The notes: generated from the letters alone by a model not told the origin. DNA of 58,169 nt from an uncultured Granulosicoccaceae bacterium (GCA_937965695.1 CALCKW010000013.1:1-58169); one strand, 5' to 3'; shown: positions 26,432 to 36,469, counted from the first letter of the stretch. Numbers and translations are program-made.

Positions 26432-27214
26432 ATGTTCCCCATCAGCGACGAAAACCCGCAGCTCTCGCTGCCAATCATTACTTACGCCCTGATAGGCTTA
26501 AATATATTGGCGTGGCTTGGCCTTCAAGGGTTGGGGCAAGAGCCAGCGCTGAGCGCATCCATCTGCCAATTCGGTTTGATACCTGCAGATTTAAGCGGGA
26601 ACTTCATAAACTCAGGTGCGGCTTTTTGTACCATTGACGGGCAGGCAAGCGGGCTAACGACTATCAGCTCGATGTTTATGCACGGGGGCTGGATGCACAT
26701 CATTGGCAATATGTGGTTTTTATATATCTTTGGCAACAACGTCGAGGATGCCATGGGCCCACTGCGCTTTTTAGCCTTCTACCTATTGTGTGGGCTCGCT
26801 GCAGCGAGTGCACAGTTTTTTGTAGATTCAGCGTCCCCTATCCCCATGGTCGGGGCATCTGGTGCAATCGGTGGTGTTATGGGTGCCTACATTGTGCTCT
26901 ACCCACGTGTTCATGTGCACATGCTGATCTTTCTAGGTTTTTTTGTCACCACCGTCGCCATACCTGCCATTGCTATGCTCGGCTATTGGATTGTGGTGCA
27001 ACTGATCGGCGGCTTTAATTCGATCGGAGGCGCAGCAGGAGGCGGCACAGCTTTCTGGGCGCACATCGGTGGTTTTGCCGCAGGTATGGCATTAATTTTC
27101 GTTTTTAAAAACGAGACCCTGCTCAAGCGACACCCTTATCGAGGATGGCAACAGCGCGACCATCCAGATAAAGCCTGGAAGAAAGTAAAACACAAGATGG
27201 GACGCTGGCAGTAG
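26432..27214 (+). CDS. Rhomboid-family intramembrane serine protease
   Basis: Membrane protease of 260 residues with about six to seven helices. Catalytic Ser143 lies in VGASGAIGGVMG and His211 in FWAHIGGFAAG; the HGGWMHIIGNMWFLYIFG block is the conserved second helix. All residues of the dyad are present, so it should be active. The basic, Trp-rich cytoplasmic tail (KKVKHKMGRW) is common in proteobacterial forms. Substrates cannot be predicted. Confidence 0.94.
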   Translation: MFPISDENPQLSLPIITYALIGLNILAWLGLQGLGQEPALSASICQFGLIPADLSGNFINSGAAFCTIDGQASGLTTISSMFMHGGWMHIIGNMWFLYIFGNNVEDAMGPLRFLAFYLLCGLAAASAQFFVDSASPIPMVGASGAIGGVMGAYIVLYPRVHVHMLIFLGFFVTTVAIPAIAMLGYWIVVQLIGGFNSIGGAAGGGTAFWAHIGGFAAGMALIFVFKNETLLKRHPYRGWQQRDHPDKAWKKVKHKMGRWQ

Positions 27215-27324
27215 CGACGGCACAATAAGCCGCAAAAAGTTCTAATCTCTTCAAGGCAAGCACCAAAGTCATAAGGACATAAAGACCCTGTGCGACGAAG
27301 AATATTCGAAAGTGAGGTCAGTCT

Positions 27325-28635
27325 ATGCGTTTGATTCGTTTACTTAAAAACGATCTAGCACAGGAAGCCAGCGACTGGGTTGATCAAGGTATTATCAACG
27401 CCGAGCAGGCGCGCGTTATCTGCCAACGCTACGGCAGTGACTACCCGCCACCCGATAAAAGCCACATGGGCTACCGCGCCCTGTTGTTACTTGGGTACTT
27501 GTTTTTGGGTCTGGCCGCCATAACCCTCGTCGGCGCAAACTGGGATCAAATTCCTCGTTGGTTACGAATGGCAGGTCTAGTAATAACTACTGCTGGTGTG
27601 CAGGGGTATGCGACATTACGTTGGTTCAACGGTGAAGAAAAATCCGCCATTGGCTTGTACTTTCTCGGCAATCTGCTCTACGGCGCATCCATTATCCTCA
27701 TTGCGCAAATCTACCACCTGGGCGAACACATGCCGGACGGTGTTTTTTGGTGGGCGCTTGGCTGCCTGCCATTTGCGCTGATATGCAGAAGCAGTTGGCT
27801 TATGGTACAGACTTTTGTACTTGCGTTAATCTGGTTCTACTTAGAAGCAAGCATGGGTTATCCCGCACACAGCATGCCGGTCTTTTTAGTAAGCGCTATC
27901 TGGATTCTCATCAATGCTCGCCAAAACACTCTGCTCTTTATCATCACCGCTTTTAGCGTCGCCTACTGGCTTGAAACAAGCTTGGCTTTTTGGTGGTCAC
28001 CCACCAACAGACCCTCCTTTGAAGTAGAACACTTATTTGTCGGCGCCAGCTTATTATTGCTAGGCGGTGCAATAGCCACTCACCTGCAAAACAGGCTTGA
28101 TGACAAGGCAAAAGATTACGGCTTATTATTACTGCTTTGGTGTTTACGAGGTGCGCTTGTCATCTTATTTTTCTTGAGTTTCGAAGGAGCATGGAAGGCA
28201 CTCTACCGGGGGCATTGGGAACACTACGGGTCTGCAGTGGCAGTAGTTTTGTTATTGATAATCGCATCGATTGGTTTGGTTCGTAAAGCTCCGAGAGCAC
28301 TGGTTGCCGTTTCACTTTGCAGTATTTTACTGCTGCTCATAAGTGCGCAGCTTGCCTTTTTGTATGCGCCCATCGACGCAATTTTTTTTCAAATTGTGAC
28401 TAACCTGATATTGGTCATCGTCGGTATCGGGCTAATTTTTAGTGGTATACAACAAAACAGTTCACTTTACTTTTTCACAGGTATAGCCGTGCTGCTAATA
28501 ACAGCGATGCTTCGTTATATCGACTTGATAGGTGACTATGTGGGTGCTGCTGTATTGTTTACAGTATTTGCGCTGTTGATGTTAGGTGCCGCGAGATACT
28601 GGAATGCACAACGCAGGAAAGGTGGCTCTGCATGA
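27325..28635 (+). CDS. DUF2157 multi-pass membrane protein
   Basis: 436 residues. A soluble N-terminal region (about 1-45, WVDQGIINAEQARVICQRYG) typical of DUF2157 is followed by about twelve hydrophobic helices. The function of the family is unknown. Its stop overlaps the next gene by ATGA, and DUF2157 with GDYXXLXY is a recurrent pair, so the two probably make one envelope complex. GAGGT precedes the ATG. Confidence 0.88.
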   Translation: MRLIRLLKNDLAQEASDWVDQGIINAEQARVICQRYGSDYPPPDKSHMGYRALLLLGYLFLGLAAITLVGANWDQIPRWLRMAGLVITTAGVQGYATLRWFNGEEKSAIGLYFLGNLLYGASIILIAQIYHLGEHMPDGVFWWALGCLPFALICRSSWLMVQTFVLALIWFYLEASMGYPAHSMPVFLVSAIWILINARQNTLLFIITAFSVAYWLETSLAFWWSPTNRPSFEVEHLFVGASLLLLGGAIATHLQNRLDDKAKDYGLLLLLWCLRGALVILFFLSFEGAWKALYRGHWEHYGSAVAVVLLLIIASIGLVRKAPRALVAVSLCSILLLLISAQLAFLYAPIDAIFFQIVTNLILVIVGIGLIFSGIQQNSSLYFFTGIAVLLITAMLRYIDLIGDYVGAAVLFTVFALLMLGAARYWNAQRRKGGSA

Positions 28636-29195
28636 ACCATCCTAAAACCTTGATCGCGGCCGTGATATTGCAACTGTTGATTTTAGTTGGCGTGGTGGCA
28701 AACGCTGCGTTGCCTTTATGGACAGGCGAGGAAATTCGGCTCAGTACTCGACCCGTTGACCCTCGTTCACTGTTCAGAGGCAACTACGCACGCCTCAGCT
28801 ACGATATTTCAACCATCCCAGCCCATAAAATCCTGGACCCCTCCAGCTTGCGAAATGGCGAGCGGGTATACGTCAGTTTGCTCGCCGATAAAAATGGCAT
28901 ACATCACTTTCACCGTGTTGCGCTAGAACCGCCAGTGGTTGGCCTGTATTTGCGTGGCCGACTAGACCTGACAAGACATTCACGGCGTGCAAAAAACTTC
29001 CGGGTTCGCTATGGCATAGAAGCTTGGTTTGCACCAAAAGACAAAGCCATTGCACTGGAAATGCAATTGCGCGGAGGCGCTATTGCTGTGCTAAAGGTAG
29101 CCGGAAACGGCGCGGCGCGTTTACAGGCCATTGAAGACAAGCCCAAAGTAAATGCAATAGAATCTGAAACGCTAGAAAATATAGAAACACAATAA
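28632..29195 (+). CDS. GDYXXLXY domain protein
   Basis: 187-residue protein with one N-terminal membrane anchor (IAAVILQLLILVGVVANAAL) and an outward-facing domain. The naming motif appears in slightly altered form as RGNYARLSYDIS, with Asn where Asp is usual. It overlaps the DUF2157 gene. Function unknown. The Gly-Asn substitution is a small oddity, since the motif is strongly conserved. Confidence 0.87.
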   Translation: MNHPKTLIAAVILQLLILVGVVANAALPLWTGEEIRLSTRPVDPRSLFRGNYARLSYDISTIPAHKILDPSSLRNGERVYVSLLADKNGIHHFHRVALEPPVVGLYLRGRLDLTRHSRRAKNFRVRYGIEAWFAPKDKAIALEMQLRGGAIAVLKVAGNGAARLQAIEDKPKVNAIESETLENIETQ

Positions 29196-29348
29196 CAAAC
29201 AATAATTTTTTGCAGGTGCGGGGTCGACCCGTGTGCGTAAAGAGATGTTGATGAGAGTGACAACACATGCGCTACTCCGCTGGCATTGCTCCGCAATCTA
29301 TGCAACAGAAAAGGTTAAGTTGGGCAGCACACTACAAGGACTTAAAAA

Positions 29349-30575
29349 ATGAAAATCACTGATGCCAAGGTATTTGTAGGTGGCCCAGCAAAAAACTACG
29401 TCACGCTCAAAATCTTCACTGACCAAGGGGTGTACGGACTGGGCGACGCGACCTTAAACAATCGCGAAACCTTACCCGCCCAGTATTTGCAAGACTACCT
29501 GATCCCTAGTTTGATTGGCATGGATCCTCGGAACAGCGAAGATATTTGGCAGTTCTTCTATCGCGGCGCTTATTTCCGACGCGGCCCGATTGCGATGGCG
29601 GCTTTCGGCGCTATCGACATGGCGCTTTGGGATATCAAAGGGAAAATGGCAGGTATGCCGGTGTATCAACTTCTTGGCGGTAAAAGCCGTGAAGGTGCGA
29701 TGGTGTACGCCCATGCGACAGGGGCAGACCTTGAAGATTTGATGGATTCTGTCGCCGCTTATATCGAGGACGGTTACAAGGCCGTTCGTGTGCAATGCGG
29801 TATTCCTGGAATGCCAACCGCCAGTTACGCAGTGCCGGAGGAAAAGGGCGATAGCAAGAACTACATGACCAACTTCTCCGGCATTCGCCCAAAAGTTGAA
29901 GTGTGGGACAGCGATCGTTACATTCGCTATATGCCTGACGCGCTCGCTGAGATTCGTGACCGTTTCGGGCCAGAGTTGCATATACTGCACGATGTACACC
30001 ATCGCCTCCTGCCACGCGAGGCCGCGGAATTCGCCAAGGCAGTTGAACCGATTCGCTTATTTTGGCTTGAAGACCCCACGCCAGCTGAAGACCAAGATGC
30101 GCTGCGACTCATCCGACAGCACTCCACGACTCCCATTGCCATTGGAGAAGTCTTTAACTCTATCTGGGAATGCAACAAACTCATCGAAAACGAGCTAATC
30201 GACTACATTCGAGTGGCGGCTACCTATGGCGGAGGTATCACTCACTTAAAACGCATTGTCGATCTAGCCGCGCTACATCATGTGAAAACGGGTTTTCACG
30301 GCGCACCGAGCCACTCTCCCATTTCCATGGCAGCGCAAGCTCACTTAAATGCATGGGCACCCAATTTTGGGATTCAAGAGTACCTTGTGCTGGGTACACC
30401 CGAATGCAATGCGCTGTTTCCCTCTGAGCATCGCATGGAGAACGGGATGGTTTTCGTCAGCGAGGCCCCTGGCCTCGGCGTTGACTTTGACGAAAATGAA
30501 GCCGCACAGTACAGCTATCAACCGGGGAGCCACCCCGTCGTGCGGCTGCAAGATGGCACCTTATGGAACTACTGA
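29349..30575 (+). CDS. Mannonate dehydratase-like enolase-superfamily enzyme (ManD type)
   Basis: Enolase-superfamily acid-sugar dehydratase, 408 residues. Metal ligands are in LHDVHHRL, FWLEDPTP and IAIGEVFN, and the late catalytic His is in TGFHGAPSHSP; AYFRRGPIAMAAFGAIDMALWDIKGK is the capping-to-barrel signature of the ManD/RspA group. It would dehydrate D-mannonate (or gluconate) to 2-keto-3-deoxygluconate. The alginate genes a few kb away lead to the same intermediate, so they may share the downstream route. Strict ManD activity versus a low-efficiency RspA-type role cannot be settled from the motifs alone. Confidence 0.88.
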   Translation: MKITDAKVFVGGPAKNYVTLKIFTDQGVYGLGDATLNNRETLPAQYLQDYLIPSLIGMDPRNSEDIWQFFYRGAYFRRGPIAMAAFGAIDMALWDIKGKMAGMPVYQLLGGKSREGAMVYAHATGADLEDLMDSVAAYIEDGYKAVRVQCGIPGMPTASYAVPEEKGDSKNYMTNFSGIRPKVEVWDSDRYIRYMPDALAEIRDRFGPELHILHDVHHRLLPREAAEFAKAVEPIRLFWLEDPTPAEDQDALRLIRQHSTTPIAIGEVFNSIWECNKLIENELIDYIRVAATYGGGITHLKRIVDLAALHHVKTGFHGAPSHSPISMAAQAHLNAWAPNFGIQEYLVLGTPECNALFPSEHRMENGMVFVSEAPGLGVDFDENEAAQYSYQPGSHPVVRLQDGTLWNY

Positions 30576-30607
30576 GTCCTCCGAAATAGTCAGCTCGACG
30601 CTCAGCT

Positions 30608-31156
30608 TTAGCGATACAAACCTACACCGTGCCGCCAGTGCACATCGTGGTAGACAAAAGCGCCACTGATGGATGCATCATATTTACTCAACTTGGCTAC
30701 TTGAAAGGCATTTTCTGGAATTCGTCGCGAAGGACGGTGAAAGCCCAAAGGTATTGCTTTCTCAAATCCACGAGAGCCATAGAAAGTAGGACTACCTTCG
30801 AGGAACAACAATGGTGCTCCTGCCTTATCGGCAGCCTCTAGGGCGGCCACGACGAGAGCTGTGCCAATGCCCTGCTTTTGACTGGTGGGTACAACGCCAA
30901 GCGGCGAAAGGACCATGACATCAATCAGCGCCTTATCGCCATCCACCCAGGCATGGGAAAGCATCACATGGCCTACAAGCTCGCCGTCTGAGTGCTCGGC
31001 AACAAGAGACTCAGTGGCAAACAAGGTGTCCTGATTCCTGAGATCGTCAACCATTTCCGGGATGCCTTCTTCGCTGCCAAAGGCCGCATCATGGACGCGT
31101 CGGATAGCACAGTGATCGGCTGCGTTCTCACACCGAACCGTGTAGTTCTTAGACAT
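30608..31156 (-). CDS. GNAT-family N-acetyltransferase
   Basis: 182-residue acetyltransferase. The acetyl-CoA loop is QKQGIGTAL, preceded by the beta strand VMVLSPLGVVPTS, and followed by LLFLEGSPTFYGSRGFEKA, the pattern of the YhbS-like subgroup. AAAGGAT lies 5 bases before the ATG. It stands alone, between genes read in both directions. Acceptor unknown. Confidence 0.9.
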   Translation of the reverse strand: MSKNYTVRCENAADHCAIRRVHDAAFGSEEGIPEMVDDLRNQDTLFATESLVAEHSDGELVGHVMLSHAWVDGDKALIDVMVLSPLGVVPTSQKQGIGTALVVAALEAADKAGAPLLFLEGSPTFYGSRGFEKAIPLGFHRPSRRIPENAFQVAKLSKYDASISGAFVYHDVHWRHGVGLYR

Positions 31157-31196
31157 AGGTATCCTTTAGTGTTGAATGCAATTCTGCTTGTCACGC

Positions 31197-32606
31197 TTAA
31201 CTTGAAACATCAGCGCGTTTCCAATTGCCCGTTAGCAAACGACGGTGAAAGATCGGAAACTTTAAAAGCTCCTCCCAAACAAGCAGCGTCAGCACCCAAA
31301 AAGCAGAGACATCGAAGTAGATTACGGCCAATGCCGTCGCAGGTACACGAAACAACCACTGCGAGGACAAGAAAATATACATGACATAGATGGTATCGCC
31401 ACTGGCCCGCAGAGTATTTCCACAAATAGCATTAGAACCCTTTGGAAAAGGAAGAATAAACAATATGGGCAAAAAACCCATCAGCACTGCACGGGTCTCT
31501 GCACTTAGATCGACATAAAGCGCATTTGCTGACAAACACACCGACGCATAGATGACCGCGACAATACCCGAAGCAACAAATGACCCTCTCCATGCACTGC
31601 TCAAAAAACGATCCATCACGGACTCTTGCTGATTTTGGCCAAGCAGTTGAGCGACGATGATGCCGGTGGCCTGGGTCCATTGCATGCCGATAGTGCCAGC
31701 AACCATTATCCAGGGGGTTATAATGGTCAGCGCCGCAAACTCATTTATGCTCAGTTTGGCGTAGATAAAAGTACAGACATGCATTGCAAGACCGGCACTA
31801 AAAAAAGTAGCAGCGATCGGCAAAGCAAAAAATACATGTCGCTTAAGTGTAGATAAAAAATTCACCTGTCGCCAGCCAGCGACATGGCGCAAATGTCCAT
31901 TGATCTGTCGGACACGCACTATCAGGAACCCCACCTGAACAAAGGCAGCAATTGCACTGCCCATCGCGGCGCCTGCTACCCCAAATGCAGGCAACCCCAA
32001 ATGCCCGTGAATCAGAACAAGGCTTGCCGCGACGTTGATAGGCAAAGAAAGACAAAAACTATAAAGTGGTATGCGCGTTCGCCCACAGCCATTGAAGAAG
32101 CTGGACACACACTGCCCGACCGACTCGGCGAGGATAACCAATGAAAAGATGGCAAGGTATTCTTTGGCCAGTCCAGCTACCTCGGCGCTGGGTGCCAAAG
32201 CACTCAGTAATGAGCCCCCACCCAATACAACAACTAGCAGACCTAAACAACCGATAGAAGTACTGACAACAAGCCCCGATGCCAACACTGATTTTAGAAA
32301 GACGAGATCGCGCGTGCCAAAGGCCTGTGCGGTTCGAATTTGCATAGCGTTGGCAAAAGCCAGTATTGCACTGAGCACCACACCAGCGATTGCCGCAGCC
32401 AAACCCATCGCCGCCAAGGCGGATTCGCCCAAAGCAGACACAAGATAAGCATCGATAACGACCGTACCGTAGAGGATTATAGCCTTGAGTGTCATCGGCC
32501 ATGCCAATGCCAACACATCACGATAGGTCGGGCCGACGTCAACCGCAGGGAAATTAGCTAGCGGATCAGGCACCGTCGTTAGTCCAGCAAGCTGTTGGAG
32601 TAACAA
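31197..32606 (-). CDS. MATE-family efflux transporter
   Basis: 469-residue membrane protein with about twelve helices in two homologous halves (VLALAWPMTLKAIILYGTVV and LKRHVFFALPIAATFFSAGL open them). Central features such as SFFNGCGRTRIPLYSFCLSLP fit the NorM-like multidrug/Na+ or H+ antiporters. The given start is TTG with no clear ribosome site; a GTG 11 codons in is an alternative. Substrate unknown. Confidence 0.88.
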   Translation of the reverse strand: MLLQQLAGLTTVPDPLANFPAVDVGPTYRDVLALAWPMTLKAIILYGTVVIDAYLVSALGESALAAMGLAAAIAGVVLSAILAFANAMQIRTAQAFGTRDLVFLKSVLASGLVVSTSIGCLGLLVVVLGGGSLLSALAPSAEVAGLAKEYLAIFSLVILAESVGQCVSSFFNGCGRTRIPLYSFCLSLPINVAASLVLIHGHLGLPAFGVAGAAMGSAIAAFVQVGFLIVRVRQINGHLRHVAGWRQVNFLSTLKRHVFFALPIAATFFSAGLAMHVCTFIYAKLSINEFAALTIITPWIMVAGTIGMQWTQATGIIVAQLLGQNQQESVMDRFLSSAWRGSFVASGIVAVIYASVCLSANALYVDLSAETRAVLMGFLPILFILPFPKGSNAICGNTLRASGDTIYVMYIFLSSQWLFRVPATALAVIYFDVSAFWVLTLLVWEELLKFPIFHRRLLTGNWKRADVSS

Positions 32607-32642
32607 CTTTTAGACGGCAATGCACACCGCCCTCTTTGCGCC

Positions 32643-33335
32643 TCAATTACCTTTATCAATAAAATAATTCGCGCTAGTTTCCTGAATTTGCGCGAGGGTT
32701 TCGTCCAGGCGTGACAGATGCAGTGCACCAGCTTCAACTGCCCTTTCAGGATCATTGGCCATTACAGCATGTGCGATAGCGAAGTGATCGGCCACCAACT
32801 CCGGCAAGCGGGACTCTTTTGATAAGCTCAATCTGCACAGGCGATCTACCTTGGACTTTTCAGCTAGGATAAATTCAAAAGCAAAATCCACATCTGCGAT
32901 TTCGCACAGCGCATGGTGAAAATCATAATCAAGCGCACCAAAACGGTCGAAATCCTCAGCGCTGATCAGCTCCTGCTGCAGCTCGAGTGCCACTTCCAAA
33001 CGCTTAATGCCGGCACCATCGCACAATTTTGCAGCGCGCCTCAGCACCTCCATTTCAACGGATTTGCGCAAAAAGCGCGATTTTTCAATGGCCCGCATCG
33101 AGAAGCGCTTTACCTCGGTTGCACGCTGTGGACGGATCAACAGCAGGTCTAGATGCGCTAAACGATTAAAAGCATCTCGCACGGGCTGGCGCGACACACC
33201 AAAGCGCGCAGCTACCTCAGCTTCAGAGAGCTTGTCACCCGGCCTAAGTTGTAACGTCGATATCTCTTCATGCAGAAATTCGAAGATATCATCGACACTT
33301 GTTCGGCGCTCACCACGATGGCTCACAGGCCCCAT
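32643..33335 (-). CDS. GntR-family transcriptional regulator with FCD domain
   Basis: FadR-subfamily regulator of 230 residues. The winged helix reads KLSEAEVAARFGVSRQPVRDAFNRLAHLDLLLI; the all-helical FCD effector domain follows, with metal-type ligands suggested by DYDFHHALCEIAD and a late HFAIAHAVMAND. It is divergent from the alginate importer operon, so it is its likely repressor, with a uronate intermediate as effector. I start at the ATG with AGGTGA 5 bases upstream; a GTG 8 codons earlier is possible. Confidence 0.9.
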   Translation of the reverse strand: MGPVSHRGERRTSVDDIFEFLHEEISTLQLRPGDKLSEAEVAARFGVSRQPVRDAFNRLAHLDLLLIRPQRATEVKRFSMRAIEKSRFLRKSVEMEVLRRAAKLCDGAGIKRLEVALELQQELISAEDFDRFGALDYDFHHALCEIADVDFAFEFILAEKSKVDRLCRLSLSKESRLPELVADHFAIAHAVMANDPERAVEAGALHLSRLDETLAQIQETSANYFIDKGN

Positions 33336-33362
33336 CACATCACCTTTTATATATGCCACATG

Positions 33363-33404
33363 AATACGTATTTTTAACTAGTATTCCAGATATTCGACTA
33401 GTAT
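33363..33404. promoter_or_regulatory. Candidate GntR operator region
   Basis: Between the divergent regulator and importer genes lie a 10-bp perfect palindrome AATACGTATT (33363-33372) and two copies of ACTAGTAT 20 bases apart (33377 and 33397), that is two DNA turns, on the same face. FadR-subfamily dimers bind short AT-rich palindromes of this size. Binding is inferred from position. Confidence 0.5.
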
Positions 33405-33478
33405 GCTAGCCTCAAAGTTTGACTGAAAACTCATCGTTTCGTCGCTTTTCTATAGACAGTGTCATCAAGGGAGAAACC

Positions 33479-34585
33479 ATGTCAGGGGTCAGTCTTCAGG
33501 GTCTTGTCAAAACCTACGGCGATATTCAGGTGGTCCACGGGATCGACCTAGAAGTACAAGAAAAAGAATTCGTCGTGCTCGTGGGTCCATCGGGCTGCGG
33601 CAAATCGACAACACTGCGCATGATTGCCGGTCTTGAAGAAATTAGCGATGGTGACCTCAGTATCGATGGGCGCTTTGTTAATAATGTCGCTCCCAAAGAT
33701 CGTGATGTAGCCATGGTCTTTCAGAACTACGCGCTCTACCCCCATCTCAATGTTGCAGAAAACATCGCCTTTGGTCTGCGAATTCGTCGAGAGAGCAAAG
33801 CAGTTATCGATGCCTCCATCAAAGAGGTGGGAGAAATCCTTGGCTTGACCCCTTATCTTGGAAGACGCCCTGCAGATCTCTCTGGTGGTCAGCGTCAACG
33901 GGTGGCGATGGGCCGTGCCATTGTACGTCGTCCCAAAGTTTTTCTGTTTGACGAGCCGCTCTCCAATCTCGATGCCAAGCTGCGTACTCAAATGCGCGCG
34001 GAGATCAAACGCCTGCACAATCGCCTAGGTGTTACCTCTATCTACGTCACCCACGATCAAGTAGAGGCAATGACTCTCGCCGATCGAATCGTGGTCATGC
34101 ACGACGGTCGCATAGAGCAAACCGGCACGCCAATGGAGCTGTTCCTAAACCCCGTTAACACCTTTGTCGCTGGTTTCTTAGGCTCTCCGCCGATGAACAT
34201 GATCAACGCGCGTATCGAATCGGGCGACAACGGCCCCATTGCGCGATTTGGCGAGCTGAGTTTAGCGCTCGTGGACACGCCTACCATGCGAGACGCCATC
34301 GGCACAGACATAACCCTAGGCATACGCCCCGAATTTGTGACGGTAAGCACTCAAGCCGATACCCACGGCACCATTCCCGTCGATGTCGAATTGATCGAAA
34401 CACTCGGCTCTGAAGCTTTGATTCACGCAACTCTGCAAGGCGAACCGTTTATTATTCGCGCTGGTACCGTCGGCCAGATGGATGTTCTCAATGGCATATC
34501 AGGCTTCTCAGTAGAACCAAACCTTATCCGTGTCTTTGATGCAAAAACTGGCATGGCACTTCCCGATCAGGTGATGAAACAATGA
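33479..34585 (+). CDS. ABC transporter ATP-binding protein, UgpC/MalK type (alginate locus)
   Basis: ATPase of 368 residues. Walker A GPSGCGKST, Q-loop VFQNYALYP, signature LSGGQRQRVAMGRA, Walker B VFLFDEPLSNLD, switch region YVTHDQVEAMT and the MalK-like C-terminal domain ending RVFDAKTGMALP. AGGGAGA precedes the ATG. It is the AlgS counterpart of the oligoalginate importer and overlaps the first permease by ATGA. Confidence 0.93.
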   Translation: MSGVSLQGLVKTYGDIQVVHGIDLEVQEKEFVVLVGPSGCGKSTTLRMIAGLEEISDGDLSIDGRFVNNVAPKDRDVAMVFQNYALYPHLNVAENIAFGLRIRRESKAVIDASIKEVGEILGLTPYLGRRPADLSGGQRQRVAMGRAIVRRPKVFLFDEPLSNLDAKLRTQMRAEIKRLHNRLGVTSIYVTHDQVEAMTLADRIVVMHDGRIEQTGTPMELFLNPVNTFVAGFLGSPPMNMINARIESGDNGPIARFGELSLALVDTPTMRDAIGTDITLGIRPEFVTVSTQADTHGTIPVDVELIETLGSEALIHATLQGEPFIIRAGTVGQMDVLNGISGFSVEPNLIRVFDAKTGMALPDQVMKQ

Positions 34586-35535
34586 CGGCGGGTACCAGTA
34601 AACTGATTAGTAGACAAAAACCCACTCGTCTCGCCCGCATTACTCAACACTTAAAACGCGAGTGGCAGCTCTACTTAATGCTACTACCCACCGTGATCTG
34701 GTTATTGGTTTTTCTCTACAAGCCCATGTACGGCTTGCAAATAGCCTTTAAAGATTATTCAGTCTTTCGTGGAGTGGCTGGTAGCCCATGGATCGGGTTT
34801 GAACACTTCCATATTCTTTTTGAGAACGACCAGTTTTTACGCGCCCTGAAAAACACTGTGATCATGAGCGCATACGGCTTGCTGTTTGGCTTCCCTATTC
34901 CGATTTTATTGGCGCTGATGTTCAACGAAGTATTAAATCAATTCTTCAAAAAAACAGCCCAGACGATTGTCTACCTACCGCATTTTATTTCTTCGGTCAT
35001 CATCGCCGGTATTGTGATCACCTCGTTTTCTCCCTCAGCCGGTATCGTCAACACAATCCTCGGCTGGTTCGGCGTAGATTCTATTTATTTCCTCACTAAG
35101 CCCGAATGGTTCCGGCCAATCTTTATCGGCACAGGCATTTGGCAAGAGGCAGGTTTTCAATCCATTGTCTATCTGGCGGCTATCGCCGGCGTATCGCCCA
35201 CGCTCTATGAGTCAGCCGTTGTCGACGGTGCAAACCGTTGGCAGATGATGTGGAAAATCACTATCCCGTCCATCATGACCACGATCATCATTATGTTGAT
35301 CATTCGCATCGGCAATATTCTTGAGATCTCCTTTGAGATGATCATCTTGCTTTATCAGCCAGCCACCTATGAAACTGCGGATGTGGTGAATACATTTATC
35401 TATAGACAGGGATTGCAAGGCGGGCAGTATGATTTTGCTGCCGCAGCAGGTTTGTTCAACGCGGTTGTGGCGTTCATTCTTGTGATGACAGCAAACACCA
35501 TTTCAAAGCGCTATTCGCGCACGTCACTTTGGTAG
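34582..35535 (+). CDS. ABC transporter permease, LplB/AlgM1 type
   Basis: 317 residues, six helices. N-terminal LYKPMYGLQIAFKDYSVFRG and GFEHFHILFENDQF identify the LplB-like group, which includes AlgM1 of the Sphingomonas alginate importer. EAA loop: ESAVVDGANRWQMMWKITIP. Translation is coupled to the ATPase gene. It pairs with the next gene. Confidence 0.92.
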   Translation: MTAGTSKLISRQKPTRLARITQHLKREWQLYLMLLPTVIWLLVFLYKPMYGLQIAFKDYSVFRGVAGSPWIGFEHFHILFENDQFLRALKNTVIMSAYGLLFGFPIPILLALMFNEVLNQFFKKTAQTIVYLPHFISSVIIAGIVITSFSPSAGIVNTILGWFGVDSIYFLTKPEWFRPIFIGTGIWQEAGFQSIVYLAAIAGVSPTLYESAVVDGANRWQMMWKITIPSIMTTIIIMLIIRIGNILEISFEMIILLYQPATYETADVVNTFIYRQGLQGGQYDFAAAAGLFNAVVAFILVMTANTISKRYSRTSLW

Positions 35536-35547
35536 GGAGGATAAAAT

Positions 35548-36429
35548 ATGTCTAACATGAACCTCTACTCGCGCGGCGACAAACTCTTTGTCATTGTGAA
35601 CATGGTGTTGATCGCCATTTTCATGCTGTCCACGCTATATCCTTTTATCTACATCGCGTCGCTGTCGCTGAGCACTGGCTTTGAAGCGCGCGCGGGCAAT
35701 GTCGTACTAACACCCGTTGGCTTTACGCTCGAGGCTTACAAACAAGTTCTGAGCGAGCCTCAGTTTTGGACCAGCTATAAAAATACTTTTATCTACACCA
35801 TTTTTGGCACCTTGATGAGCTTGGCGTTTATCATCCCAGGCGCCTATGCGTTATCCAGACCCCAGCTCTACGGGCGGCGTTTCTGGAATCTCACAGTAGC
35901 CTTTACCATGTGGTTCAACGCTGGTCTTATTCCCTTCTTCTTGAACATGAGAGATCTGGGCCTTCTCGATAGTTATTTCGGGATTATCATCGGTTTTGCG
36001 GTCAACGGCTTCAACATTATATTGCTGCGTAATTTCTTTGAGGCCATTCCGCAGTCCTTCGAAGAAGCCGCTCGCATGGACGGCGCCAATGAGTTTCAAG
36101 TGCTGTGGAAAGTCTATATGCCCTTGTCTAAACCCGCTATTGCCACGGTTGCACTGTTTTGCATCGTGTCGCGATGGAACGGTTTCTTCTGGGCCATGGT
36201 CCTGTTGCAAGACGAAGACAAAATCCCCTTACAGGTCTACTTACGCCATGTCATTGTCGAGCTATCCGACGATGAAGAATTTGCAAACTCATTGCTGACG
36301 TCTGCTTACTCCTTTGAGACAGTCAGCGCCGCGATCATCGTTTGCTCGATCATACCAATCTTGCTCATATATCCTTTTCTTCAGAAATATTTCAGCAAGG
36401 GGATATTGTTGGGCGGCGTCAAAGAATAA
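35548..36429 (+). CDS. ABC transporter permease, YtcP/AlgM2 type
   Basis: 293 residues, six helices. Typical YtcP-like features: LYPFIYIASLSLSTG near the start, NPGLIPFF-like segment FNAGLIPFFLNMRDLGLLDS, EAA loop EEAARMDGANEFQVLWKVYMP and C-terminal QKYFSKGILLGGVKE. GGGAGG stands 8 bases before the ATG. Partner of the LplB-type permease. Confidence 0.92.
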   Translation: MSNMNLYSRGDKLFVIVNMVLIAIFMLSTLYPFIYIASLSLSTGFEARAGNVVLTPVGFTLEAYKQVLSEPQFWTSYKNTFIYTIFGTLMSLAFIIPGAYALSRPQLYGRRFWNLTVAFTMWFNAGLIPFFLNMRDLGLLDSYFGIIIGFAVNGFNIILLRNFFEAIPQSFEEAARMDGANEFQVLWKVYMPLSKPAIATVALFCIVSRWNGFFWAMVLLQDEDKIPLQVYLRHVIVELSDDEEFANSLLTSAYSFETVSAAIIVCSIIPILLIYPFLQKYFSKGILLGGVKE

Positions 36430-36469
36430 AAACATAATAACAACCAACAGCTACACCAGGAGAGTAAAT

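Noticed and set aside
31884..32144. Frames opposite the MATE gene and similar antisense frames throughout
   Set aside because: They mirror the codon pattern of well-supported genes on the other strand and show no protein features of their own.
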